Positions 34,601 to 46,329 of a stretch of DNA of 64,000 nucleotides are shown one piece after another (position 1 is the first letter of the stretch; each line of letters opens with the position of its first letter). The position numbers were made by a program, and so were the translations under genes. Where the stretch lies: contig CM040087.1 of assembly GCA_022496805.1 (NCBI GenBank), forward strand, positions 7,204,001-7,268,000, given 5' to 3'. The notes under the pieces are model-generated. The model made no database searches, was not told the DNA's origin, and saw nothing but the letters and a program-made list of their open reading frames with translations. Source of the DNA: Pohlia nutans (taxonomy: Eukaryota > Streptophyta > Bryopsida > Bryales > Mniaceae).

Positions 34601-36010
34601 CTTTTTATGTTATCTCGTCTTTTAGGCAGATATAATCTTGATAGTGGACTTGCGGCTCGTTTCCGTAGTGTTTTACTTGTGCTTCGATGGCGTTAGTACC
34701 AACTGGGTTTGCTCGTGATCGCAGGCTGGAGAGTTGCGGGATCGTGAGATGGAGCTGAAGGCTCAAATATCGGCATTTGTGGAGAAGGGCAAGGAGCAGA
34801 TGAAGGCGGAGAGCGAGACTGGGGACGTAGGCCCGATGGTGGAGGAATCCGACATCCAGCAGATCGTGGCTGCATGGACCGGAATTCCCATGGAGAAGGT
34901 GTCAAGCGACGAGTCGGACCGTCTGCTGAAGATGGAAGACACGCTGCACAACAGAGTCATCGGCCAGGACGAGGCCGTGAAGGCCATCAGCCGTGCCATC
35001 CGAAGGGCGCGCGTGGGGCTGAAGAACCCCAACCGCCCCATCGCCAGTTTCATCTTCTCCGGCCCCACGGGAGTGGGCAAGTCGGAGCTGGCGAAGGCGC
35101 TGGCGTCCTACTACTTCGGTTCCGAGGAGGCCATGGTCCGACTGGACATGTCGGAGTTCATGGAGAGGCACACAGTGTCGAAGCTGATCGGTTCTCCACC
35201 TGGCTACGTGGGTTACAGCGAAGGAGGGCAGTTGACAGAAGCGGTGCGCCGGAGGCCGTACACAGTGGTCCTTTTCGACGAGATCGAGAAGGCGCACCCC
35301 GACGTGTTCAACATGATGCTCCAGATTCTGGAAGACGGGCGGTTGACGGACAGCAAGGGGCGAACGGTGGACTTCAAGAACACCCTGCTCATCATGACCT
35401 CCAACGTGGGAAGCAGCGTGATCGAGAAAGGCGGCGGCGGCATCGGTTTCCAGTTGGACTACGGCGAGAAGGACTCGAGCTACAACCGCATCAAGAGCCT
35501 GGTGAACGAGGAGCTGAAGCAGTACTTCAGGCCGGAGTTTCTGAACAGGCTGGACGAGATCATCGTGTTCAGGCAACTGACGAAGCTGGAGGTCAAGGAG
35601 ATCGCCGACATCATGTTGAAGGAGGTGTTCGAGCGGCTGAAGAAGAAGGAGATCGACCTGCAGGTTTGTCTTGTGACGATGCTCCGTTTGAGGGCTGCAT
35701 TGTAGTAGGCTGAATGGTTTCATTTATGGGATGCTGACTTTTTGTTTGACCGGTGCAGGTGACGGAGAGGTTCAGGGACCGTGTGGTGGACGAAGGGTAC
35801 AGCCCCAGCTACGGTGCTCGCCCATTGAGGCGTGCAATCATGAGGCTGTTGGAGGACAGCATGGCAGAGCGCATGCTCTCAGGGGAGATCAAGGAGGGCG
35901 ATTCAGCGATCATCGACGTGGACAGCGAAGGCAGCGTGACAGTGTTGAACGGCACCACGGGAACCTCGTCCAACACGTTGATAGACGTGACCCCATCGGG
36001 CATCGCGTAA
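31696..36010 (+). CDS. CLPC: chloroplast Clp protease chaperone ClpC (Hsp100), nine exons, 931 aa
   Basis: Exons: 31696-32275, 32409-32524, 32827-32949, 33111-33512, 33704-33921, 34148-34223, 34410-34499, 34725-35663, 35759-36010; all introns are GT-AG and frame is kept. ClpC is the stromal AAA+ unfoldase that feeds proteins to the ClpP/R protease and works at the plastid import machinery. Residues 1-95 are a Ser/Arg-rich transit peptide, and the mature region begins MFERFTEKA. Two Clp-N repeats follow. AAA-1 has Walker A GEPGVGKT (305-312) and Walker B VIDE. A UVR motif lies across exons 7 and 8 (about 530-550). AAA-2 has Walker A GPTGVGKS (648-655), Walker B LFDE and pore loop GYVGY. The ClpP-docking IGF tripeptide is at 775-777. 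Length matches plant ClpC. No truncation or missing catalytic residue was seen. Confidence 0.97.
34549..34654 (+). repeat. 52-bp perfect tandem duplication in ClpC intron 7
   Basis: A unit reading TTTTATGTTATCTCGTCTTT and continuing through AGGCAGATATAATC to GGACTTG is present twice back to back, with period 52 and no differences seen. It lies between the donor at 34500 and the acceptor at 34724 and does not touch the splice sites. The identity suggests a recent event or an assembly duplication. Confidence 0.85.
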
Positions 36011-36395
36011 AGCCCCGGAAGAGGAGACGCGGGGTATTTTCTTGTTAGGTAGAGAGGTTGTGGTCTGGTAGGCCTGGGAGGTGAGGAACTGATTGTTGAA
36101 GCCCCTGTGTAATCATAGGATAGAGGCTCTGAATAGCAACGACAGAGTGGGAAGGGAATCCATTAATGTCCCTCTCGCTGAGAAGGAGGTTTTTTGCATT
36201 TGCCCGCCGCAGCGCCCATCTCTTGTAAATTCTGGCGAGTGGTCCGCAAGGCCACCGCCTGTGACGTCAGGAGATCTGACAATTACCGAGCTCTGAAGAG
36301 TGAGCTCTTCAGAATTTCGCTTGTGACACCCGCAGTGTCTTTTGACCGCCTGTCTCGACTGTCTTTATTAATCCATTTCTCCTTACAGATTCTGT

Positions 36396-36795
36396 AAGGT
36401 ACCGGGTTCTATTTCCGACTGGGTTCTATTTCCGACCCCTACTGGTTGGGGGATGGGTGTCAGAAACCAGCCAGCATGGTTTTTGATAGTGTCCAAGAGT
36501 GTTCTAATTTCGTCCATGCTTGGAAAAATCAAGAGCTTCTGATTGGTGTAGAAGCACTCTATTTTCAGAATCCAACCTCTCATGAAAACCATGACTCTAT
36601 GAGCGGTTAATGGTCACTCTAAACTTTCAAACTTAAAAAATCATAGAAAATTGTAGAAATGCTCAAAAAATGTTTTTTTTTTGGGAATGCCTTTGCAATA
36701 GCTTTGCAGAGCATCCAAAAATTATAAAAAATTTGTTTCACAAGTCTAAGTATGCAAATCTGAAATTCAGTCGGAAATAGAACCCGGTACCTTAT
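36396..36795. mobile_element. 400-bp TIR element downstream of ClpC
   Basis: AAGGTACCGGGTTCTATTTC and its complement form 22-bp inverted ends; the left end also carries a second GGGTTCTATTTCCGA copy. The interior matches (inverted) a repeat found twice at 56670-57110. Confidence 0.75.
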
Positions 36796-37225
36796 TATCA
36801 CACTTGACCAATGAAGATTTTGTGGATCCTTAAGGCAGTTGACCTGAAATTGTCTTAACAACCATGTATTTTTAGAAATATGAGCATTAGAGTTAATCGG
36901 AAATAGTGTCTCAAAGTGGAAAGAAACCTTAAACTTATCTGAGACTTATAACCATGGTGTGGAACTTGTAACCTCCCAAGTGCTAGTGGAGAGTTCCCAC
37001 ATGTACCCCGAGCGTAGAGCTGCGACCATGCAAACTATTCATGAACAATGCTTGTCAAAACTTATAATTATCGGAAGAGAACTCCATTTGAACTCCACTT
37101 GAAAACTAGTTTTGAAGGTACGTTGAAGTCCAAAGTCTTTCATGTGGATAATTTTGGTCTTTCAATAATGTTGTTTTGTGCAAGTGCATGATAGCGCATT
37201 TGATTTGTTCTTGTTTTGGTGCCAT

Positions 37226-37596
37226 TAGAGTTATCCGTCAAGTCCATCAAATTTTGAAGAAGATATTGTGAGTTTTTCTTTATCAAAGTCTTTTTTCTTC
37301 ACTCCAAATAGTTAGAAGTTGTGGAAGATCTTGGTGGTTTATCATTATTAGGTGTGTAAGAGGTGTGTAAGAGCTTGGTGGTCTTCAAAAGTTTTCAAAA
37401 GTTCTTTAGCTCCTTTCTTGGTGCTAAAAAACTTTTGAAAACTTTTAAAGATCACCAAGCTCTTACACACCTAATAATGATTAACCACCAAGATCTTCGA
37501 CACCTTCTAACTATTTGAAGTGAAGAAATAAGACTATAATAAATAAAAACTCACGGTATCTTCTTCAAAATTTGATGGACTTTAGGGATAACTCTA
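37226..37596. repeat. long hairpin, arms about 170 bp
   Basis: TAGAGTTATCC...AGTCCATCAAATTTTGAAGA on the left pairs with TCTTCAAAATTTGATGGACT...GGATAACTCTA on the right. Pairing continues through AGCTCTTACACACCT and AAAAGTTTTCAAAAG to a short loop near 37410. A small duplication (AGGTGTGTAAG) is present in the left arm. Confidence 0.85.
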
Positions 37597-37962
37597 TTAT
37601 AGAAAAATTTGTTGTGAGAAAGGCTAAATGTGTTGTGGTCTTTTCATTAACCCTTTAAGGTCCCGATTCAACATTGTTTTCAAAGATTCGTTATAAAATG
37701 TTTGACAAAAAACTAAAATGGAGTTGATGTACAAAGCAAAGTTATAGATGTCAATGTGAAGATAACATCTATACGGTTGGATTCATAATATTTTTTATTA
37801 ATATTTTTTAATTAATTTTGCAAGGTTTTCTCTTGAAATTCAATTAAAAATCCAAAATTAACATAAAATTTTTAAAAAATATTGTAATGTAATTGGAATA
37901 ACATACACTACAAGATGGTATGGTTTTCACTATTTGATTCTTTTTATTATGGAAAATCATGT

Positions 37963-38493
37963 TTAACCCCTAAAAGCCCGAGGGGTATTGTACAAAACAT
38001 AGATGTGTTATAATATGTGCCTTCCATATGTTTGATGAAGGTTGGTTCAATAGACAAAATGTAGAGTATCATCTTTACAAATTATTTGTACGGTCAAACT
38101 TCCTAAATAATCTTTAGATCATTTTTTAATGAATTTAAAAGCATTAACCTTCGAAAATTTGTATAAATTATAATTTTCAATTTTAGAGTTCAAAATTTAG
38201 TACGATTGGTTAAAGTTGGGCTATCTATCGTAAACTTCAAAAAAGCAAGAGAAACGATGGAGGAATCATCATTACTTTCCCCAAATAGCAAATTTTGTAA
38301 CACTAAGACAATGTTGAGGTGATCTACTTTGAAAAATTCTCCCGGGTGGAGTTTAACTCGGATTGCCATAATTCAAATTGGTTGGAAAGTAGACTTGATG
38401 TAGTATTTTAAAACATTTTTTATTTTTTCAAAAAAGGATTTTTTTGTTCCGGGCAGCGACCAGAAAATGGTCGCTCGGTAGCTTAGGGGTTAA
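37963..38493. mobile_element. TTAA element, family B, nested
   Basis: TTAACCCCTAAAAGCCCGAG to GCTCGGTAGCTTAGGGGTTAA. Nearly identical, inverted, to 61641-62189. Confidence 0.85.
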
Positions 38494-39033
38494 CCCCTAA
38501 AGGACCAATCAACCATATTATGCTTGATTTTTGGTCAAAGGCCCCAAAAATGAAGTGTCTTAGCTTTATTGTAGTTGGTGTTTTCATTAGATGTTTAAGT
38601 TAAGTTATAATACATCTTTTGACCGTTGGGATTGGAGAATAAACTTCATTTGAATCTTTTCCACTGTTGAGAACTTTGAATTTTGAGTATCCAAAATACA
38701 AAGGGCTTTCTAAAGATGCTTCAATCATAAGTCTCTTTTAATTTCTTCACCTTCAATTTTTTACTCCATGTAAATATAACTTTTATCTACCTTAAATATA
38801 ATTTTTGATATTAAATTTGACAAAAACATATTTATTTTGAATTTTTACCTTGTTTACATCATAAAATTTGTAAATATTCAAAATATCTTCCAATCATGTT
38901 GAAAATTTTGTCATACCTTTGTAATGTCGATGATTATCTATAAAAAATTATAAATCATTCAATGTGATATTTAAAGTATGCAAATTATAGTGCTTTGACT
39001 TTTACAAAAGAGGTGAGGACCTTTAGGGGTTAA
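38490..39033. mobile_element. TTAA element, family A, nested
   Basis: TTAACCCCTAAAGGACCAAT to GAGGACCTTTAGGGGTTAA. It carries an unoccupied copy (38595) of the TTAA site that is filled in the 24180 copy. Confidence 0.85.
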
Positions 39034-39257
39034 GGTCTCACTTTTTGAACTAAGAATGAAACTTGACATAAATCGCTTTTACTATTTTTCAAAAACTCTC
39101 AATATCTTATCTTGAAGATCCGTACCATACAAATGGTAATCAACTAGCGCAAGAATTAAAAAAAATTGAATGGATGAAAAACATCCCCGTGCGTGGTGAA
39201 GGGACGCATCCTGAAATCATCCATCGTCCAGATTCTGGACGCAGGCGCGTCGAAGGG

Positions 39258-39820
39258 TTAACCCCTAAAAGCTTGAGGGGTATTGAAGAAAGCCTAAATG
39301 TGTTATAATATGTGCCTTCCATATGTTCGATGAAGTTTGGTTCAATAGACAAAATGTAGGGCATCATCTCTACAAATCATCCATACGATCAAACTTCCAA
39401 AAAACACTTTAGATCTTTTTTTTAATGAATTTAAAAGCATTGCATTAATAAATTTAAAGCATTTAAAACCTTTGAAAATTTGTGTAAATTATAATTTTCA
39501 CTTTCATAGTTTGAAATGTGGCATGATTAGTAAAAATTGGTTTATCTAGTGTAAACGTCAAAAAAGGAAAAGAAATGATGAAGGGAATATCATTACTTTT
39601 TCCAAATAGCAAATTTTATAACATTAAGACAATGTTGAGGTGATCCTATTTGAAAGATTCTCCTAGATGGAGTATAACTCTAATTGAGATGATTCAAACG
39701 ACGCTCGAAAATAAACTTGATGTAGTATCTTAAAATATTTTTAATTTTTGCAAACTTTTTTTTGTTCTTGGCAGCCTATTAAACGACCAAAAAATGGTCT
39801 CTCGGGGACTTAGGGGTTTA
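39258..39820. mobile_element. TTAA element, family B
   Basis: TTAACCCCTAAAAGCTTGAG to CTCGGGGACTTAGGGGTTTA; the right TTAA is mutated. It abuts the preceding family C element, sharing its TTAA. Confidence 0.75.
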
Positions 39821-40130
39821 GGTGGAAGTACCTATTACCATCCATTTATGCAATTTGATTTTCTTAGAGGCTATACGAAGTGTGCTACAAATTTTCGAGG
39901 GAAAGATAAATCTTACTAGAGTTGAAACCAAGTGAATTCTTCAAAATTGTTAAAATTGCACTTTTTCTAGCACTGTAAAGCTCAAATCCCTAAAATTCCA
40001 ATGTACACTGCAGAAAATGTTTTTCAATCAAATTTCTTGTTATGTAAGTGCAAAAAGCTTGCCCTTAAAAATTGTAGTTCATCACCAATATTTACATTTT
40101 TCCTAAAAAATTCATACAATTTAACCCCTA

Positions 40131-40670
40131 AATGACGAAGGGGGTAAGGGCAAAACATAAATGTGTTATAAAAAACTACTTCTTCAACTTTGATGATGTT
40201 TGGTCCAAAAGAGAAAATGAGGAGCATGATGTTAAGTAATTATCCATACAGTCAAATTTCAAAAAATAACTTTTTATCTTCTCATAATGAATTTAAAAGC
40301 ATTTGACTTCAAATATCTATCAAAATTACGAATTTTATTTTTAGAATTTGAAATTTGTTATGATTTGTTAAAACTAGACATTTTATTCTAAAATTTAAAA
40401 AAGCAATTTTTTTTAAAGGAGAGAACATCATTACTTTCCCCAAATAGTAAAGTTTCTAACACTAGACAATGTAGAAGTGTTTGTCTTTGAAAATTTCTCC
40501 CCGGTGGAGTTTAACTTGGATTGACATAATCCAAATTGGGTTGGAAAGTAGACTTGATTCCCTATTTGAAATTTTTTATTTTTTTTAATAAAAAAGAAAT
40601 TTCCATCTCAGGCAGCCCGTAAAAAGAGGGTAGCCTCCATAAAATGGTTGATTCGTCACTTAGGGGTTAA
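40131..40670. mobile_element. TTAA element, family B
   Basis: TTAACCCCTAAATGACGAAG to TCGTCACTTAGGGGTTAA. The closest relative in the window is 27157-27693. A further TTAGGGGTTAA end at 40873-40883 suggests it sits inside another TTAA element. Confidence 0.75.
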
Positions 40671-40889
40671 AGCCTTTTTGTAATTACTATGATTTTTACA
40701 AGAGAATTTTTATGAAATATCTTATAAAATTCATTTTTATTTATATATTTGTGAAAAAATAAGGTATTTTTTTTTAACAGTAACCTATTTAGGAAAAGTA
40801 CCAGAAAAGTATAATGTGTTTTGAAATGTGAGAAATTGATGAAGTTTCACTAGGTAAATGTAGTGTGAACGCTTAGGGGTTAATTGCTT

Positions 40890-41755
40890 AATCATCACTT
40901 TGTGGTGTCATTGTCATTCTTTGAAGTACTTAGAACTGCTCTATTTACATCCAATTTCCACCATCATAAATTAGATTTAGTGTTGGCTTACAGTGTGAGA
41001 TGGAATTGGCTTACGTTGTTGAATATAACTCCAATGGTTGGATCTTATTTAATCGTATTCAATTAAGGGTGTTTAATGAAGACTATCACAATAACATAAA
41101 AATATAAAAACATAAAATACAACCATGCTCTCCATGTTGAATTAAAGCTCTTTAACAAAAACCTTCATAATGATAATGAATTAAAAATACAACCATGCTC
41201 CCCATATTCAATGTGAGCTTGGCATTTCTATAGGAATGGGCTCCATTGAAGTTATTTGTCAGTATGGTTCACAAACGAGTGGGAATTTTCTTACTATCTA
41301 AGCTAAAAAGGTGTTTGCATCTACATGTTACTAAATTTTAATAAATAATTGAACACATTTGTTGAACTATTTTTGAATTTTACATGGGACTTCAACTCTA
41401 CAATAATGAATGATAAAAGTCACCTTTTAGTATAATCTAGCAACTTCTAGCTTCTTGTTGTTGATTTCAAATTTATACACAAAAATGATTCAAATTATAA
41501 AATTATACATCGATATTGTAAATATGATCAACCATTATTTTGTAATATATCAATAGTTGTTTTCAACATTGGCCAAGATTATTTTAAATGATAACAAGTG
41601 TAAAGACTGAAGTTTTATGGAAAAGATATAAAAGTTATTTTTTTACGATTTGATATTACATCTCAAACGAAAGAAAATGAAATAAATGTCTTTTTTACCT
41701 TGTTGAATTTTATTATAGAAGTAGGTTATTTTACAATTGCAAACAATGTCTTCTT
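40890..41755. other. gene-free stretch 3' of CLT
   Basis: Very AT-rich. It presumably includes the CLT 3' UTR at its right edge. A short duplicated block (ATACAACCATGCTC) occurs at 41116 and 41188. Confidence 0.4.
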
Positions 41756-41758
41756 ATG

Positions 41759-43430
41759 TCATTGTCTTTTCTTCCCTAAAAAATTATATATTACTAATCC
41801 AAAAAGAATAACTATAGTTCCAACATAGAGACCATTTGGCAAAGTAGTAGGCGGTCCAAATAAAGAAAAATTAAATGTAAATGCCCAAATTGATAAAGGC
41901 AAAGATAGTGTTGTACATAAAGAGGAAACAACTGCTGAAGATTCTTTGAGTAAAGTAAGATTATAAATATTGAAAGACAAATTCATTATAACATACAATG
42001 AAGGCACCAATGTAGTTCCATAACAATCTTTTCTATGTTCTCCACAATTGAAAAAAAACAATAATCCTTCTTTAAAATACCTTGGTAATTCATGAACACG
42101 TATACCTTTTAAATGCGATAAAAATGGAAGTAGAAGAAGTACACAGAGAGCTTGGACAGTAGATCCAAAAGTATTTACAACAAAAATATCAATAGATTTT
42201 CCTTGAAAATGTTTTTTTGAGTCTAAAAATATAAATTCTTTTATGATAGAAGCACCAGCTGAAAATGCTGTAGAACTTGCCATTACCATTGGCCAAAAAA
42301 GACTTGATTCTTCTAAAGAATGTACTCCGAATTCACTAGTTATAGCAATGACAACACCTATAAAAACTATAAGACATCCCACAATTTGTCCAAATGAATA
42401 TTTCTTTTTTAGAATTGTTGTTGAAAGTATAAGTTGCCATACTAAATAAATCTAATAAAAAAACAATTTGTGATTATATTCTACAAAAAAAATTATTATC
42501 AAATTATTTTCAATTTCAAAAATATCAATTCCTAATTATTTTTTTTCATGACTTCATTTAAAAACAACTCTTATAGAAATTGATTGATAAAAATATTGAA
42601 GAAATATATTAAATATTTAATATGGAAGAACAGATTGCAAGAATGGAAAAATGAATATTAATTATAACATTTTTGTAAATATCAAAAAATGAAAATGAAA
42701 ATTTATCATTCATATATACATTGTAATTGATTACCTGATTCAATATAGGAATAGAGGCGCCTGGAAGATGTGTTGCAGCTCCCATGCCAATTGACAAACC
42801 TAAGGCTTCTAAAACACCTATAGCAATGAAAAGTTTTTTTGGATAATTCAACATCTCTTGGCTCACAATTCTAGCCTTGTGCCGGGAAAATAAAATTGAA
42901 GAATATACAATAACATAAGTACATGTAAGAATTTGGGCCAAAAAGAAAGAATGGTTTTTCAACGGCACCAATGCCATTTTATAAAGAAGTTTATTTATTG
43001 TTGACAACATAAGTGTTGTAATTGCAATGATGCTCAATTTTACATTGTGATTTTCAAATTTCTTTGTATCAGTTGAAATATTCTCATTATTATGTTGATT
43101 TTCAGATGAATTTACTGCTTTAGTTAACAACCTCTTCTTACTAATATTTATATTCCTTTCAAATGTTGAACAATTGAATAATTTCATTGATTCATTTGTT
43201 GTCATAGTCATAGTGTACATCTTATGAATAGCACTACCGGTAATATTTTTCTCCCAAGAATGTGTTGCATTGTTTACAATTAGATGTTTATAAATTGGAT
43301 GTAATGTAGTTTGAATGTTTCGAAATGATTTGAATGGAAATTGTGAAAATGCATTTGTATTTTGATTTGGATAAACATGATGCATTAAATTAAAAGCATA
43401 TTGAGAAACACCATAAATAGTTGTTGTCAT
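41759..43430 (-). CDS. CLT: CRT-like transporter (CLT family), two exons, 462 aa
   Basis: Exon 1 is 43430-42735 and exon 2 is 42451-41759, with a 283-bp GT-AG intron. The protein matches plant homologues of the Plasmodium chloroquine-resistance transporter. Arabidopsis CLT1-3 export glutathione and gamma-glutamylcysteine across the plastid envelope. Family landmarks are NKLLYKMALVPLKN (147-160), GASIPILNQ at the splice, FVVNTFGS, a cysteine pair in CGEHRKDC, and SSAVVSSL. About ten hydrophobic segments are present, as in the drug/metabolite transporter superfamily. Residues 1-125 are polar, rich in Asn, Ser and Thr, and are probably a transit region. The C-terminus ends NFLGKKRQ. The coding DNA is strikingly AT-rich, with A/T at most third positions, unlike ClpC and the VIT/VWA gene. 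No stops or frameshifts were found, so it appears functional. Confidence 0.88.
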
Positions 43431-44070
43431 GTTGATAAATATTACACCTTAATCAATCAATTATAAGTAGAGCTCAAATCGTATATTTCAAATTCTATTT
43501 GAAAAGTTTCAAAAATGTATTTTCAAACTAAAATTTCTATATGAAATCTTAAAACTATATATTAATTATATACATGTATCATTCTTTTTACAAAATTTCC
43601 AATCTCCACAAAATCTTATAAACATTGACAAAGATTTCATTCTTTAAGAGAATCAAGTTGAAATTTGTGTTACATGGACCAAAAGATAATGTAATAACTA
43701 TTGGAAGATTTCATAGTTTTTGTTACAAAAACTTATATCATTTTTAATAATTATTATTATTGAATTTTTTAAAATCATTTAAAATATAAGTCTCTGCGTA
43801 TTTCAAAACTTACAATAAAAATTTAGATTAAATATTTAATAATTTGACAGAAATGGTTATTGTAGAAATGCATAATCACTTATCTATACATAAAAATAAA
43901 CTAAATATTAAACGTATTTTTAATTTTGTGCATTTTTTATCTTAATATTTTGTAAGTGTATATAATAATTGTAGCTAAAAAAAACTACAAATGATTCTAA
44001 GTGCAACCATGCACTTGAAATAGGTTAAGTAAATCATAGCAGTTATATGTGCCAATCACAATAATTCTTT
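43431..44070. other. upstream region of CLT
   Basis: AT-rich probable promoter. No specific motif could be assigned. Confidence 0.4.
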
Positions 44071-44938
44071 TTAACCCTTAAGTTTCTAAGGACCCAAAAT
44101 GGGTCGTATCAAAAATTGAAAAGGGTCAAAAAACATGATGAAAGTGTCTTAATTGAGTGTTTTAAAAGCCCGACCTTTTTAGAATCAATTTTTTTATAAA
44201 AATATATGTTTAGATCAGTGAATTTTTTTAAATTAATTTATAATTAATGAAGAAAGTTGGTTGTTTATGTGACTAGAGAAGTCTAAAAAGTTGTCAAATT
44301 TGCAAATGTTTGAATAAAAAGCATGATATTGCATCAATTTTGCAAAAACATACAAAATCTAATTCTAGATTATGAATTTTGGTTCAATTCTATCAAAATG
44401 GATTTCACAAATTCATCATAAATAACTAGATATATAATTTATAAGCTATAAACTTCCAAAATTCATAAAAATACAAATCTAATAATTATTTCCTAAAGTT
44501 CGTTATGATTTGCTAAAATTACAAGTCTAATAAGATTCTTAAATATTCATTAGACTTCGTCTCATTTAAAGTGTTTATTTTATCCAATTCTTGTTTTAAA
44601 TTATTTGAATTGGTGTTTTTACAAAATAAAAGGTCTTAAATCTTGGCAACGTATGACCGTGTTGCAAACATTATACTTTTAGCCAATCCTAGTTTTAAAA
44701 AGATCAAATAAAAATGTTTATGTATTTTTTACGAATATTCAAAAAAATACTTTTAAAATTCATTTATAAAAATTCTAAAGTGTTTTAGTGGTATTCAACT
44801 GTATAAATAGGATCTATAGGTTGTGCATTACAATTTTCATATTCTAAAAAAACTTCAAAAAAGTCATGTAACGCACGTTTTATAACACATTTAGTTTATG
44901 GCAAAACCCTCATGAACTTAAAGGTTAAGTAAAGGTGC
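44071..44938. mobile_element. TTAA-bounded element, about 870 bp, separate family
   Basis: TTAACCCTTAAGTTTCTAAG to CATGAACTTAAAGGTTAA. Inverted ends are short. The interior does not match families A-E. Confidence 0.6.
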
Positions 44939-45269
44939 AATTACTTAAAAGTTGAATTCAAAGCTAGAACCTTCATTTTACTATTTTATATTGAATCCTT
45001 GAAATTTTACTATAATTCTAATCAGTTATTACATTCCTCCTACTACAATAGAAACATTGTGTGGATTATGGTTTTTTGCATACAAAACATCATAAGTTAT
45101 CATATTCTATTTGTATTCTTTTAGAGACTCCTGTGTAATTCAGCTCAATTCACACCTAATACATAGTGAAACCAATTATCACCTTTTGCTAAACAAACCC
45201 AATTCACGCTTGATGATTCTGCGCATAGCGGTTCTTCAGGCTCTTTATCATCATTGCAAAAAATGTTTT

Positions 45270-46130
45270 TTTTTTTTTTTGGGAACAAACCGACAGAATT
45301 GATTGCAAAAAGGAATAAAATACAAAGCCACCACAGCGAGAACACCGAGGGGCGAAGGAACAAGAACCTAACTAGTAAAGTTTAAACGGTTGTAGGCAAC
45401 CCAAGTAATGCGGCTCCCTTGTCTAACACACAAGAAATGCTACCGACCCCAACTGTGATCAAACTTGTCATACTCCTGAGTGTGAGTTTGGGGAGATTTC
45501 CTGATCTTCTTGCAAGCACGGGACCATGCACCTCTAGCATAGTCAACTATCCCTTTCCAAATGCTACCTCTAATCCTATCTTGGTTCCACACTGTTTGGT
45601 CAAACAATGTTTCAATCTCCTCAATCACCAATCTAATGTTGTTCTGTGGCCCGAACTCGTAGGCATACCTTAGAATGAGTTCTACACTACTGCTCTTTAC
45701 AACGGCAATCGCACCAAGTTTCACCTTCCGGTTCTAATTCTTTGTAAGGCTATATGGGAAGTCTTGCACCTTAGACTCTCCTCCCACAAAGTTCTTGAGT
45801 CGGTCCCAAGGGAAAATTGCACTCTTAGTGATCCAAACTCTACTACTACCAACGTTGTTTCATTGATCATCTCACTTTAGATCACATGTCAAACGATTTA
45901 GGACCTTGGTACTTGCTGCAAAACGGTGCAGAGTTTGCGAATCTGAAGGAGTTTCATCAATCTTTACCAATTATACCAATGCTATTGAAACTAAGTCTAC
46001 AATAATACACGATGGATCCATATACATCCACCTTTTGCCATCCTCTTTACACAAGTTTACAACATCTCTAACTACCTTTGCATTGAAAGGGACATCAAGA
46101 CACTAAGTTTCACAGTCCATAATGCTACAC
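45270..46130 (-). pseudogene. degenerate retroelement fragment with poly(A) end
   Basis: On the minus strand, broken frames run from about 46110 and finish in a stretch reading VWNQDRIRGSIWKGIVDYAR (in 45440-45724), recalling retroelement-encoded plant proteins. A 15-nt T run at about 45267-45281 would be the poly(A) tail of a minus-strand LINE-type insertion. The exact family is not certain. Confidence 0.35.
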
Positions 46131-46329
46131 AACATGGACAAAAACTACAAAAAAAAAAAACATGAGCGTGCACAATCTAACAAAACAACACATAATGAAG
46201 ATTGATACCCTAATGAGTCCTAAACAATCCCATGCTTGATGAAGAGAAGGCATGGAAGAGAGCGAGAAGAAGAGGGGGTAAGCAAACCCTAGCTGCCACA
46301 TGGCAGGTGGGAAGGGGCAGGCCAACAGG

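Larger units (their letters stand above)
37647..39261. mobile_element. TTAA element family C carrying nested B and A elements
   Basis: Starts TTAACCCTTTAAGGTCCCGA and ends GCGCGTCGAAGGGTTAA. The internal TTAA is occupied by family B (37963-38493) and family A (38490-39033), which share one TTAA. Confidence 0.85.

Noticed and set aside
34874..35723. Long ORFs on both strands over ClpC exon 8
   Set aside because: They are GC-rich shadow frames; the ClpC frame has the conserved AAA+ motifs.
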